Shown one piece after another: positions 15,950-23,936 of a stretch of DNA of 41,766 nt. The stretch covers positions 1-41,766 of the forward strand of contig CAUDEF010000017.1 of NCBI GenBank assembly GCA_958448515.1, given 5' to 3'. Within the stretch, counting starts at the first letter, position 1, and each line of letters opens with the position of its first letter. Below the pieces are notes generated by a model, which worked only from the letters and a program-made list of their open reading frames with translations, was not told the DNA's origin and did not search any database. Source of the DNA: an uncultured Phascolarctobacterium sp. GTDB lineage: Bacteria > Bacillota > Negativicutes > Acidaminococcales > Acidaminococcaceae. The position numbers and the translations under genes were made by a program.

Positions 15950-15983
15950 AAAAGAGCTATTGCAAAAAAGCAATAGCTCTTTT
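15950..15983. terminator. Bidirectional terminator, EamA gene / SGNH gene
   Basis: A 14-bp perfect stem AAAAGAGCTATTGC/GCAATAGCTCTTTT (15950-15963 with 15970-15983, A6 loop), flanked by T's on the right, between convergent genes. Its right end touches the stop codon of the SGNH hydrolase. Confidence 0.9.
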
Positions 15984-16531
15984 TATTTGGTTTGTTCCAG
16001 CCATTTTTTCAGATATGGAAGGGCATATTCGCCAATTTTTACATAAGTCTCTGCTTTTGGATGTACACAGTCCAGATAGGCCCGTTCACGTTCTGCCTGC
16101 GTTAAACCAATAGCAGGCTGCAGATCCAAAAGCTCTGCCCGCTTACCAAAAGTTTCTGCTATTGCAGAACGCAAAGCGAGCAAATGCACGTTAAATTTTT
16201 CATCACTGCTTATAAAAGGCAGGATAATAAGCACATGTTTATTATTTTCTTCGCACCAGAGCAAAACCTTTTCCAAATCAGCAAGAATAAACTTTTGGGG
16301 ACGTTTCTGCAAAATATCATTTGCTCCGCCCAAAAATACAATATGCTTTACATAATCAGGCAAAGCAGTCATTTTCATTCTTGCCAGAATATCGTCACAG
16401 CAATCACCGCACAAGCCATAATTAAGCATAGTTATCTGTCTGCCAGACTCAACAGCTGCGGTCCAGGAGTGCCTTTTGCCAAAAGGAAAGCCCTGCACCA
16501 GTGAATCACCAAAACAGGCAATATAATCCAT
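15983..16531 (-). CDS. SGNH/GDSL-family hydrolase
   Basis: 182 residues with the four SGNH blocks: GDS in YIACFGDSLVQG (Ser nucleophile near residue 10), Gly in MLNYGLCGD, Asn in FLGGANDI, and Asp/His in LDCVHPKAE near the C-terminus. Members are esterases, thioesterases or lysophospholipases; without a signal peptide this one is likely cytoplasmic. It lies 14 nt after the rhodanese gene and is probably co-transcribed with it. The substrate is unknown. Confidence 0.92.
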   Translation of the reverse strand: MDYIACFGDSLVQGFPFGKRHSWTAAVESGRQITMLNYGLCGDCCDDILARMKMTALPDYVKHIVFLGGANDILQKRPQKFILADLEKVLLWCEENNKHVLIILPFISSDEKFNVHLLALRSAIAETFGKRAELLDLQPAIGLTQAERERAYLDCVHPKAETYVKIGEYALPYLKKWLEQTK

Positions 16532-16545
16532 TTTCAGACTGTTCC

Positions 16546-16929
16546 CTATTTTATAAGTTCGCCCTGCCAGCGGCTGATGCCGCCGAAATCCTTAACTTCT
16601 GTATAGCCAAGCTTACGCAGTTCATCAGCCGCAATGGCACTGCGTCTGCCGCTGCGGCAGTAAACGATAATTTCTGCATCCTTTTCAGGCAGCAGTTTTT
16701 CTGCTTTCTGAGCAATTTCATCATACGGCAGCAGTACTGCTGCAGGAATATGACCTGCGCTATATTCGTCCAAAGTACGTACATCAAGCAAAGTAAAGCT
16801 TGCTTTGCTGTTTAACTTGCTCTGTAATTCTTCATAAGTAACCAGATTTTTGGCACTGCCGTTATTTAAAAAGAAAAATGCACCGGCAAACAGTATAACA
16901 GCAGCTAAAATATATTTCATTTTCTCCAC
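16546..16929 (-). CDS. Membrane-anchored rhodanese-like protein
   Basis: 127 residues. An N-terminal hydrophobic segment (about 4-22) acts as signal or anchor and is followed by one rhodanese domain: TLLDVRTLDEYSAGHIPAAVLLPYDEI, the active-site loop CRSGRRSA with a catalytic cysteine, and the closing FGGISRWQGELIK. Single-domain rhodaneses carry persulfide sulfur; the exported position suggests a role in the envelope. GAGGTGGAG precedes the ATG. The promoter at 16965-16994 points to it. Confidence 0.93.
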   Translation of the reverse strand: MEKMKYILAAVILFAGAFFFLNNGSAKNLVTYEELQSKLNSKASFTLLDVRTLDEYSAGHIPAAVLLPYDEIAQKAEKLLPEKDAEIIVYCRSGRRSAIAADELRKLGYTEVKDFGGISRWQGELIK

Positions 16930-16964
16930 CTCTTTTTAATAATAATAATAATTTATTGATATAA

Positions 16965-16994
16965 ATTATATCATTTATTCAGCTATATTTACAA
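16965..16994 (-). promoter_or_regulatory. Promoter of the rhodanese-SGNH unit
   Basis: On the minus strand, TTGTAA (16989-16994), an 18-nt spacer and TATAAT (16965-16970). Its -35 box overlaps the -35 box of the divergent alcohol dehydrogenase promoter. Confidence 0.68.
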
Positions 16995-17016
16995 GGTTTT
17001 TCAGCAGTGCTACAAT
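16988..17016 (+). promoter_or_regulatory. Promoter of the iron-containing alcohol dehydrogenase
   Basis: TTTACA (16988-16993), a 17-nt spacer and TACAAT (17011-17016), about 30 nt before the start codon. Confidence 0.78.
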
Positions 17017-17047
17017 AAACTTATAAATAGCTAAAGGAGGACTTGTG

Positions 17048-18232
17048 ATGGATTATTTTAAATATCATGCACCAACTGATGTCATCTTTGGTAAAAATAC
17101 AGAAAGCAGAGTTGGTGAACTTTGCAGACAATACGGCGCAACTAAAGTACTGGTACACTTTGGCGGACAAAGTGCTGTAAAATCCGGTTTAATTGACCGT
17201 ATCTGCCAAAGTCTTGCCGAAAGTGGACTGGAATATAAACTTTTGGGCGGTGTTGTACCTAACCCACGTTTATCAAAAATAAAAGAAGGCATTGAGCTCT
17301 GCAAAAAAGAAAAAATAGATTTTATTCTGGCAGTAGGCGGCGGCAGCGTTATTGACAGTTCCAAGGGTATCGGCTACGGTCTTGTTAACGAAGGTGATGT
17401 ATGGGATTACTACATCGGCAAAAAAGCAGTAACCGGCTGTGCACCTATCGGCTGCGTACTGACTATTGCCGCAGCAGGCAGTGAAATGAGCACATCTTCT
17501 GTAGTAACTAATGAAGAAGGCTGGCTGAAACGCAATCTGCAGTCTGCATACTCTTTCTGCAAATTTGCTGTAATGAACCCCATGCTTACATATACACTGC
17601 CGGCATATCAGACAGCCAGCGGCTGTACTGATATTATCGTACACAGTATGGAACGTTATTTTACTGCAGAAAAGACACAGCAGCTGGATATAATTGACAG
17701 AATCAGCGAACAGTTAATGCGCAATGTTATGCGCAACGCCAAAATAGCCCTCAAGGACCCGGAAAACTATGATGCACGTGCAGAAATCATGTGGTGCGGT
17801 ACATTATCCCACAATGATACCACAGGCGACAGAACCTTTGGTGACTGGTCCTGCCATCAGCTGGAACATGAACTGAGTGGCATGTTTGACGTTGCTCACG
17901 GCGCAGGCCTTGCTGCTGTATGGGGAACATGGGCACGCTATGTCTATAAATATAATCTGCCGCGCTTTGTGCAGTTTGCAGTAAATGTTATGGGCGTTCC
18001 CAATAATTTCCGTAATCCTGAAGCCACAGCTTTAGAAGGTATTGCCGCTTTGGAAAGCTTCTTCCGTCACATTGGCATGCCTGCTAAAATAAGTGATCTT
18101 GGCCTGGAGATCACTGATGAACAAATTAAAGAGCTGGCTTATAAATGCAGCTTTAATAATACCCGTACCATCGGCTGCGTAAAACAGCTCACCATAGAAG
18201 ACATGGAAAATATCTACAGACTTGCTCGTTAA
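17048..18232 (+). CDS. Iron-containing alcohol dehydrogenase (butanol dehydrogenase-like)
   Basis: 394 residues, the length of BdhA/YugJ-type enzymes that reduce aldehydes to alcohols with NAD(P)H. The nucleotide-binding GGGSVID loop is at 97-103. Metal ligands are expected in SGCTDIIVHSMERY, SCHQLEHELSG and DVAHGAGLAAV, all present. The ATG at 17048 is 7 nt after AAAGGAGG; the GTG at 17045 is possible but close. It is a single-gene unit that may regenerate NAD+ during fermentation. The substrate is inferred from family only. Confidence 0.93.
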   Translation: MDYFKYHAPTDVIFGKNTESRVGELCRQYGATKVLVHFGGQSAVKSGLIDRICQSLAESGLEYKLLGGVVPNPRLSKIKEGIELCKKEKIDFILAVGGGSVIDSSKGIGYGLVNEGDVWDYYIGKKAVTGCAPIGCVLTIAAAGSEMSTSSVVTNEEGWLKRNLQSAYSFCKFAVMNPMLTYTLPAYQTASGCTDIIVHSMERYFTAEKTQQLDIIDRISEQLMRNVMRNAKIALKDPENYDARAEIMWCGTLSHNDTTGDRTFGDWSCHQLEHELSGMFDVAHGAGLAAVWGTWARYVYKYNLPRFVQFAVNVMGVPNNFRNPEATALEGIAALESFFRHIGMPAKISDLGLEITDEQIKELAYKCSFNNTRTIGCVKQLTIEDMENIYRLAR

Positions 18233-18240
18233 AGCAAAAG

Positions 18241-18277
18241 AAAACCACAAAACAGCATTCTGCTGTTTTGTGGTTTT
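18241..18277. terminator. Bidirectional terminator, Fe-ADH / aminotransferase
   Basis: A 17-bp perfect stem with a 3-nt loop (18241-18257 with 18261-18277), A's on the left and T's on the right, between convergent genes. Confidence 0.93.
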
Positions 18278-18284
18278 TACTTTC

Positions 18285-19463
18285 TTACATAGCTTCTTTA
18301 ATAGCCTGTGCCATGCGTTTGATACCTTCAACAATTTTGTCTTCCGGCATGTTGGAGTAGTTAATACGCATGCTGCGGTCGGTTTTCTGGTTAGGATAGA
18401 ACGCATCACCGATAACGGCTGCAACTTTCATTTGAATGCATTTATCAAATACTTTGCGAGCGCTTACACCTTCCGGCAAGGTAAGCCACAGGAACAGTCC
18501 GCCTTCCGGATGAGTCCATTCAACACCTGCAGGGAATTCTTCAGCCATAGTTTTTAAAATCAGATCGCGGCGAGATTTATACAGGGCAACAATCTTGCTT
18601 ACATGTTCATCAAGGTCATAAGCTTCCATATAAGCGTCTGCTACGCCCTGGTCAAAATTGGAAGTATGCAGGTCGGCACTTTGTTTAATTTTTACAAACT
18701 CAGTTACTACATCTTTTGTGGCAGCTACCCAGCCAAGACGAAGTCCCGGGCAGAAGATTTTGGAGAATGTTCCCAGGAACATAACAAGACCTTTGGTATC
18801 CAGAGATTTCAGAGAAGGCAGAATTTCGCCTTCATAACGCAATTCGCCATACGGATTGTCTTCCAGTACCGGCAGGTCATATTTATTAACAACTTCCATA
18901 AATTTCTGACGGCGTTCCAAAGACCAGGTACGGCCGGTAGGATTTTGGAAATCAGGAATTACATAGATAAATTTGCAGTTTGGTGTAGTTGCAAGGATTT
19001 TATCCAACTCTTCCGGAATAAGTCCGCCGTCATCGGTAGGAACTTCCATAAAGGTAGGTTCATAAGCATTAAACGCATTTAATGCGCCAAGGTAGGACGG
19101 GCTTTCGCACAATACTACATCACCGGGGTTCAAAAACAGTTTGCCGGCAAAGTCCAGGCATTGCTGTGAACCGGTAGTAATTAAAATTTCATCAGGATCT
19201 ACTGCAGCTTTGTATTTTTCTGCCATGCGTTTGGCAATTTTTGCACGCAGAGCAGGACGTCCTTCTGTTGTTGCATACTGCAGCAGCTGACGGCCTTCTT
19301 TTAATACCAGATCATGAGAAACTTTGGCAATTTCCTCTACAGGAAAAAGTTCCGGCGCAGGCAAGCCACCCGCAAAAGAAATGATGTCCGGCTGTGCGGT
19401 AAGTTTTAAAAGCTCTCTGATTTCAGAGGCTTGCAGACGTTCCATACGTTTAGCAAATTTCAT
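18285..19463 (-). CDS. PLP-dependent aminotransferase, fold type I (2-aminoadipate/MocR-like class)
   Basis: About 392 residues. It opens MKFAKRMERLQASEIRELL and has SFAGGLPAPELFP, typical of the LysN/2-aminoadipate aminotransferase branch. Further motifs are ITTGSQQCLDFAGKL, VIPDFQNPTGRTW, and GTFSKIFCPGLRLGW with the Schiff-base lysine, followed by the phosphate-binding arginine. No GntR domain is fused. I chose ATG 19463, which has GAGGGGAG 8 nt upstream. Possible amino donors include branched-chain, aromatic or aminoadipate; it could supply the transamination missing from the aro operon, but that is speculation. It has its own promoter. Confidence 0.9.
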   Translation of the reverse strand: MKFAKRMERLQASEIRELLKLTAQPDIISFAGGLPAPELFPVEEIAKVSHDLVLKEGRQLLQYATTEGRPALRAKIAKRMAEKYKAAVDPDEILITTGSQQCLDFAGKLFLNPGDVVLCESPSYLGALNAFNAYEPTFMEVPTDDGGLIPEELDKILATTPNCKFIYVIPDFQNPTGRTWSLERRQKFMEVVNKYDLPVLEDNPYGELRYEGEILPSLKSLDTKGLVMFLGTFSKIFCPGLRLGWVAATKDVVTEFVKIKQSADLHTSNFDQGVADAYMEAYDLDEHVSKIVALYKSRRDLILKTMAEEFPAGVEWTHPEGGLFLWLTLPEGVSARKVFDKCIQMKVAAVIGDAFYPNQKTDRSMRINYSNMPEDKIVEGIKRMAQAIKEAM

Positions 19464-19520
19464 TGACAAATCTCCCCTCATTTGGTAACTTCTCAGCTTT
19501 TTATTTTTGTATGATTTCTT

Positions 19521-19549
19521 ATTGTAGCACTTTCACACACACCCTACAA
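19521..19549 (-). promoter_or_regulatory. Promoter of the aminotransferase gene
   Basis: On the minus strand, TTGTAG (19544-19549), a 17-nt spacer and TACAAT (19521-19526), 58 nt before the ATG. Confidence 0.72.
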
Positions 19550-19607
19550 GTATATCTTAACATTTCCAAATATATACAGTAGGTTTTTCAATTAACTGTA
19601 ACTTTCT

Positions 19608-20051
19608 TTACGCTTTTAAAAATCCCTTTTCTTCCAAAAACTCTGTCAGAAAAGCAGCGATTTTGTTAGTAAGTTTCAGACAATTTTTCAGATGATCTTT
19701 TGTATCAAATTCATAGGGCATCAAATCGCTGCACAAGGTTGAGCCAAATTTTTCAGAAAATCTGTCATGAAATTCTTTGGTTAGGGGATAAATCTCTCCC
19801 AGCGGCTTTTCAGAAGGATGAGTGCGTCCGCAGACTGTACTGATAACCATAACGCAGCCAACCAGGGCGCCGCAGATATGAGCAGCATGACCAATACCGC
19901 CGCCAAATCCGGAACACATACGCAGAGCGTTGTCATTAATCTCAATGCCGGTCTCTTTACGGAAAGTTTCTACAATAGCTTCACAGCAGTTAAAGCCCTG
20001 TTTAAAATTATTACCTGCCGCCATACCGATTCTTTCACTTAACTCACTCAT
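19608..20051 (-). CDS. C_GCAxxG_C_C family protein
   Basis: 147 residues and rich in cysteine. The family signature is visible: GFNCCEAIVETF, then CSGFGGGIGHAAHICGALVGCVMVIS, then CGRTHP and LCSDLMPY. The family is widespread in anaerobes, often near redox or sulfur/selenium genes, and is thought to bind a metal or act in thiol redox, without a settled function. AGGAGG is 7 nt before ATG 20051. It is the last gene of a three-gene unit after the pyridine nucleotide-disulfide reductase and the DUF5713-like gene. I see no clear terminator between it and the aminotransferase promoter. Confidence 0.9.
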   Translation of the reverse strand: MSELSERIGMAAGNNFKQGFNCCEAIVETFRKETGIEINDNALRMCSGFGGGIGHAAHICGALVGCVMVISTVCGRTHPSEKPLGEIYPLTKEFHDRFSEKFGSTLCSDLMPYEFDTKDHLKNCLKLTNKIAAFLTEFLEEKGFLKA

Positions 20052-20065
20052 TGCATTTCCTCCTT

Positions 20066-20392
20066 TTACCACTCTCGTTCTCTTAATGCCGATTCTGCCG
20101 ATAACTCAACGGCAAACCAGTGCAAAATATATTCTACTGCATCGAAAATACTTTGTCTGGCAACATTTTCCAGATCGCTTTCCTGCTCTGTAAATTCCTG
20201 CTTCAGACTGTTTACAAACAGAGTAAACTCATCACATTTTTCCTGAACTGCAGCTGTATCACGCTCACCTGTTTCCAGAAATTCTATCAGTCTTATCAGC
20301 TGCCATTTTATTTTATCTACCAGATACTGCGGAAAAAAGCTGTCTTCATACATAGCCTGCAGTAAAACATATCGGTCATCAAAACTATCCAT
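20066..20392 (-). CDS. DUF5713-like small acidic protein
   Basis: 108 residues, acidic and predicted mostly helical, without membrane segments. The opening YVLLQAMYEDSFFPQYLVDKIKWQLIRL and the later ESDLENVARQSIFDAVEYIL region resemble DUF5713 proteins as I remember them; I cannot run a profile search to confirm this. The function is unknown. It is separated from its neighbours by 14 and 17 nt, so it is in one operon with the CoA-disulfide reductase and the C_GCAxxG_C_C protein. Confidence 0.75.
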   Translation of the reverse strand: MDSFDDRYVLLQAMYEDSFFPQYLVDKIKWQLIRLIEFLETGERDTAAVQEKCDEFTLFVNSLKQEFTEQESDLENVARQSIFDAVEYILHWFAVELSAESALREREW

Positions 20393-20409
20393 CTTTTAAT
20401 ATTCTCCTG

Positions 20410-22107
20410 TTATTTATCTCTTTCAGTAGCATAGGGCCATGCGCTCATACCGCCCTCAAGACTGCATACATCCTTGCAGCCTGCGCAGCGTAAAATTACT
20501 TCAGCCTCATAGCCACGCAAATCAATCTGACAGGAGGTTATTACCTTGCAGTCCTTATCGCTTATCTCACAGCATCTGCTGCGCAGTTCTCCCAGCGGAA
20601 TATTGATTCTGTTTTTAATGCCGGCAATACGATTGGCACAGTACTCGGGAGAAGTACGCACATCTACAAACAGATAATCTCCTGTTTCTCTTATTTTTTC
20701 AAAATCTTTGGGATTCATACTGCGCATCTGTCCTGTCATCTTATTATGCAAAACATTGGCAGCAGTAGCAATATTATCAATTGGTCCATTAAACGGAGGC
20801 GCATAGGCAATATCAAAATTGGATAAATCCTCCAGAGCTGCTCCCATGGAAATTGCCGCAACCAAAGTATCTATGCGCTTGTCAACTCCGCCAGTACCTA
20901 CAGCCTGCACGCCCAAAACTCTTTCTGTGCCTTCTTCGGCAATCAGTTTTAAAATAACGCTTTTAGCACCGGGCATATAGCCAAGGCGATCACTTCCGGG
21001 CACTACTACGCTCTTAAATTTAAAACCTGCTGCTGCCGCACTGCGTTCATTAAGGCCTGTACTACCAGCCTGCCAGTTAAGTACCTGACAGATGCCGGTA
21101 GTAAGTACGCCGGGATATTTAATGCAGTCACCGCAGATATTATCAGCAATAACACGTCCATGTTTATTGGCAGTAGAGCCCATGGGAGTAAATATTTTAG
21201 CTCCGCTTACGCGATGAGTATTTTCCGCACAGTCACCGCCGGCGTAAATATTTTCATCACTGGTCTGCAGATATTCATTAACCGCAATACAGCCGCTGGG
21301 ACCGATTTCCAGACCTGCGTCTTTCGCCAGCTCTACATTGGGTCTTACACCAACAGCAACAATAACCAGCTGCGCAGGAATAACACGTTTATCTGTCTTT
21401 ACGCCTGTCACAATACCGTTTTCTGCCGTAAAGGCAACGGTTTTTTCTTCCAGATACAGTTTGATGCCTGCTTTTTCCAGAGGCTTACGGATAATATCAG
21501 CCATTTCCTTATCCAGCATCTGGCCAAGTACTCTGTCCTGCATCTCTACAATGGATGTGTTCAGTCCGCGTTTATGAAATGCTTCTGCAAGCTCTATGCC
21601 TACAAATCCGGCGCCGATAATTACTACATCTGTAACCTGACGTTCTTTAATTTCGTTATCCACTGCCAGAACATCCCACGGGAACCAGAAACTGTGAATA
21701 CCTGCTGCATCAGCATTATCAAGTGGCAGCTTTACCGGTGTAGAACCAGTGCCCAGAACAAGTACATCATAGGGCAAAGTTATCTCAGTGCCGTCAGCCA
21801 GCTGTTTATAAACAACAGTCTTTTCCGCTCTGTTAATTTTAGTAACCAGACAGCCGGTTCTGGCATCAATTCCCTTATAGTTTTTGAAATATTCGGCATC
21901 ACGCACAACGCCCTGCGGTGTATGATCAAATTCAGCAAAATCCTTTACATCGCCGCCAATAAAATACGGAAAGCCGCAGGCACCATAGCTAAGCTGCGGA
22001 CCTCTTTCCAGAACAATAATTTCTGCATCTTTATCACGTCTGCGCAAGCGGGATGCGGTTTTCATACCTGTTGCAACACCGCCGACAATTACTACTTTTT
22101 TACCCAT
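20410..22107 (-). CDS. CoA-disulfide reductase / NADH persulfide reductase with C-terminal rhodanese domain
   Basis: 565 residues. It is an FAD-dependent pyridine nucleotide-disulfide oxidoreductase of the single-cysteine class. The FAD-binding motif is GGVATGMKTASRLRRRD (9-25) and the redox cysteine is C44 in YGACGFPYFIGG. The NAD(P)-binding fold has VIIGAGFVGIELAEAF, and the second FAD motif is IYAGGDCAE. The last 100 residues form a rhodanese domain (YLFVDVRTSPEY) with a probable catalytic cysteine in TSCQIDLRGYEAE. This fusion is seen in CoADR-Rhd/Npsr enzymes that reduce CoA or polysulfide persulfides. The start ATG 22107 follows GGAAGGTGA. It is the first gene of a three-gene unit. Confidence 0.93.
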   Translation of the reverse strand: MGKKVVIVGGVATGMKTASRLRRRDKDAEIIVLERGPQLSYGACGFPYFIGGDVKDFAEFDHTPQGVVRDAEYFKNYKGIDARTGCLVTKINRAEKTVVYKQLADGTEITLPYDVLVLGTGSTPVKLPLDNADAAGIHSFWFPWDVLAVDNEIKERQVTDVVIIGAGFVGIELAEAFHKRGLNTSIVEMQDRVLGQMLDKEMADIIRKPLEKAGIKLYLEEKTVAFTAENGIVTGVKTDKRVIPAQLVIVAVGVRPNVELAKDAGLEIGPSGCIAVNEYLQTSDENIYAGGDCAENTHRVSGAKIFTPMGSTANKHGRVIADNICGDCIKYPGVLTTGICQVLNWQAGSTGLNERSAAAAGFKFKSVVVPGSDRLGYMPGAKSVILKLIAEEGTERVLGVQAVGTGGVDKRIDTLVAAISMGAALEDLSNFDIAYAPPFNGPIDNIATAANVLHNKMTGQMRSMNPKDFEKIRETGDYLFVDVRTSPEYCANRIAGIKNRINIPLGELRSRCCEISDKDCKVITSCQIDLRGYEAEVILRCAGCKDVCSLEGGMSAWPYATERDK

Positions 22108-22221
22108 ATTTTCACCTTCCTGCAACTATTTATTCAATATATACTAAAAAAACAATACACCGGTATATTTCTTTATTTATAATAAAATACCTGCCTGAAA
22201 ATATTATTTTATGCACCTTTA

Positions 22222-22250
22222 TTGTTGACCGGCGCAAAAGCATATATAAT
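22222..22250 (+). promoter_or_regulatory. Promoter of the 5'-nucleotidase gene
   Basis: TTGTTG (22222-22227), a 17-nt spacer and TATAAT (22245-22250), 37 nt before the ATG. I could not settle on a promoter for the divergent reductase operon in 22108-22221. Confidence 0.68.
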
Positions 22251-22287
22251 AAGAAGAGTGATATATTTTAAAGGAGAAATACCATTC

Positions 22288-23898
22288 ATGCTTATAAAAA
22301 ATTTATTTCAGCTGCTTGTAATTACCTGTTATCTTTGTTTTGCACCCATTGCTTTCAGTGCAGAAAAGAATCTTATTGTTCTGCACACCAACGATATTCA
22401 CTGCGGTGTAGAGGATAACCTTGGCCTGGCAAAGCTTGCCGCATATAAAAAACAGCTTCAGCACAGTAACAATGTTCTGCTGGCAGACTCAGGAGATGCT
22501 GTTCAGGGAACGCCCCTTGGACGTCTCTCAGACGGACTTGCCATTACCGAGCTGATGAACATTACAGGCTATGACTTTGCCGTTCCCGGAAATCATGAAT
22601 TTGACTATGGCATGTCTGCCTTTTTTAAACTTGCACAAAAGCTGAACTGTGGTTATTACAGCGCCAATTTTTTTGATTTACGCACGCGCAGAGCCGTACT
22701 TCCTTCTTATAAAATTTTTGATATTGAAGGCAGAAAAATTGCCCTTATCGGCGTTACTACACCTCAGACACTGACAACCTCAACTCCTTTATTTTTCCAA
22801 AACCAGCAGGGAGCATTTATTTACAGCTTCTGCGAAAGCAAAACAGGCGATAAACTGTATAAAAATATTCAGCAAAATATTGATACCGTCAAAGCTCTTG
22901 GTGCTGACTATGTATTTTTAATAAGTCATCTGGGGCTTAACGGAACACTTCCCCAGTACAGTGTTGCTGCAGTAATAAAAAATACGGCAGGTCTGGACGG
23001 CGTTTTAGACGGACACTCCCATGAAATTATTAACGGCTTATATTTTACCGATAAAGCCGGGCGTCAGGTTCTGGTTGGACAGACAGGAACAAAAATGCAG
23101 AATATTGGTCAGCTTACTATTACTCCTGCCGGAAAAATCAGTTACACGCTGATAAACAGGCTTACAGAAACAGATCCTGCTACAGCAGCAGCTATCAACA
23201 AAGCCAACTCAACCTATGCACCGCTTTTATCCCAGCCTGTGGGAAAAACCCTTGTTCCCCTTTATGTGAACGATTCCAAAGACGGAAAACGCCTTGTCCG
23301 CAGTCAGGAATGCAATATGGGAGATTTTGCTGCAGATGCCTACCGCAGTATTTTGGGCAGTGATATTGCCATAGTTAACGGCGGTGGCATCAGAGCTGAC
23401 TTCAAGAAGGGTTATCTAAGCTATAACGATATTTTAAAGGCTTTTCCCTTTGGCAATATGTGCAGCGTTATCGAAGTGACCGGACAGCAGCTCCTTGATG
23501 CACTGGAGCACGGTGCTGCAGCCTGCCCTGATGAAAGCGGAGGTTTTCTGCAGGTTTCTGGACTGAGCTTTACTATTGATACAACCCAGCCCTCAGCAGT
23601 ACAGAAAGATGAACGTGGCAATTTTACAGGTGTGAACGGTAAATATCGCGTGCAAAATGTACTTGTTAGCGGCAAACCGCTGGAGCTTAATAAAAAATAT
23701 ACTTTGGGAGGAACCTCCTATCTGCTTACAAACGGCGGAAATGGCATGACCATGTTTAAACATGCTCCGCTGCTGAAAAACCAGTGGATTAATGAAACAG
23801 ATGCTGTTATTGAATACCTGCAAAATGTATTAAACGGTGTAATTAACGAAAAATACGCCCATCCCTATGGAGACGGACGTATAACAATAATAAAATAA
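22288..23898 (+). CDS. Exported 5'-nucleotidase / 2',3'-cyclic phosphodiesterase (UshA/YfkN family)
   Basis: 536 residues. The signal peptide is about 1-23 (cleavage likely at FSA-EK). The metallophosphatase domain shows all metal-binding blocks: LHTNDIHCG, LLADSGDAVQGTPLG, VPGNHEFDYG, LISHLG and LDGHSHEI. The C-terminal 5'-nucleotidase domain carries NGGGIRADF, the adenine-binding region and TNGGNGMTMF. It hydrolyses extracytoplasmic nucleotides for salvage. AAAGGAG is 10 nt before ATG 22288; the longer frame from 22222 runs through the promoter and is not used. No LPXTG anchor is visible. Confidence 0.95.
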   Translation: MLIKNLFQLLVITCYLCFAPIAFSAEKNLIVLHTNDIHCGVEDNLGLAKLAAYKKQLQHSNNVLLADSGDAVQGTPLGRLSDGLAITELMNITGYDFAVPGNHEFDYGMSAFFKLAQKLNCGYYSANFFDLRTRRAVLPSYKIFDIEGRKIALIGVTTPQTLTTSTPLFFQNQQGAFIYSFCESKTGDKLYKNIQQNIDTVKALGADYVFLISHLGLNGTLPQYSVAAVIKNTAGLDGVLDGHSHEIINGLYFTDKAGRQVLVGQTGTKMQNIGQLTITPAGKISYTLINRLTETDPATAAAINKANSTYAPLLSQPVGKTLVPLYVNDSKDGKRLVRSQECNMGDFAADAYRSILGSDIAIVNGGGIRADFKKGYLSYNDILKAFPFGNMCSVIEVTGQQLLDALEHGAAACPDESGGFLQVSGLSFTIDTTQPSAVQKDERGNFTGVNGKYRVQNVLVSGKPLELNKKYTLGGTSYLLTNGGNGMTMFKHAPLLKNQWINETDAVIEYLQNVLNGVINEKYAHPYGDGRITIIK

Positions 23899-23925
23899 AA
23901 AAGCGGAGGAAAATCCTCCGCTTTT
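23899..23925. terminator. Bidirectional terminator, nucleotidase / DAACS gene
   Basis: A 12-bp stem AAAAGCGGAGGA/TCCTCCGCTTTT with an AAA loop, followed by T-rich DNA on the right and preceded by A's on the left, between convergent genes. Confidence 0.93.
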
Positions 23926-23936
23926 AATTTTTTTAA

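Noticed and set aside
16921..16955. AAT-type triplet repeat (taataataataataat) before the rhodanese gene.
   Set aside because: Short, low complexity and AT-rich; no sign of a phase-variable tract acting on the promoter.
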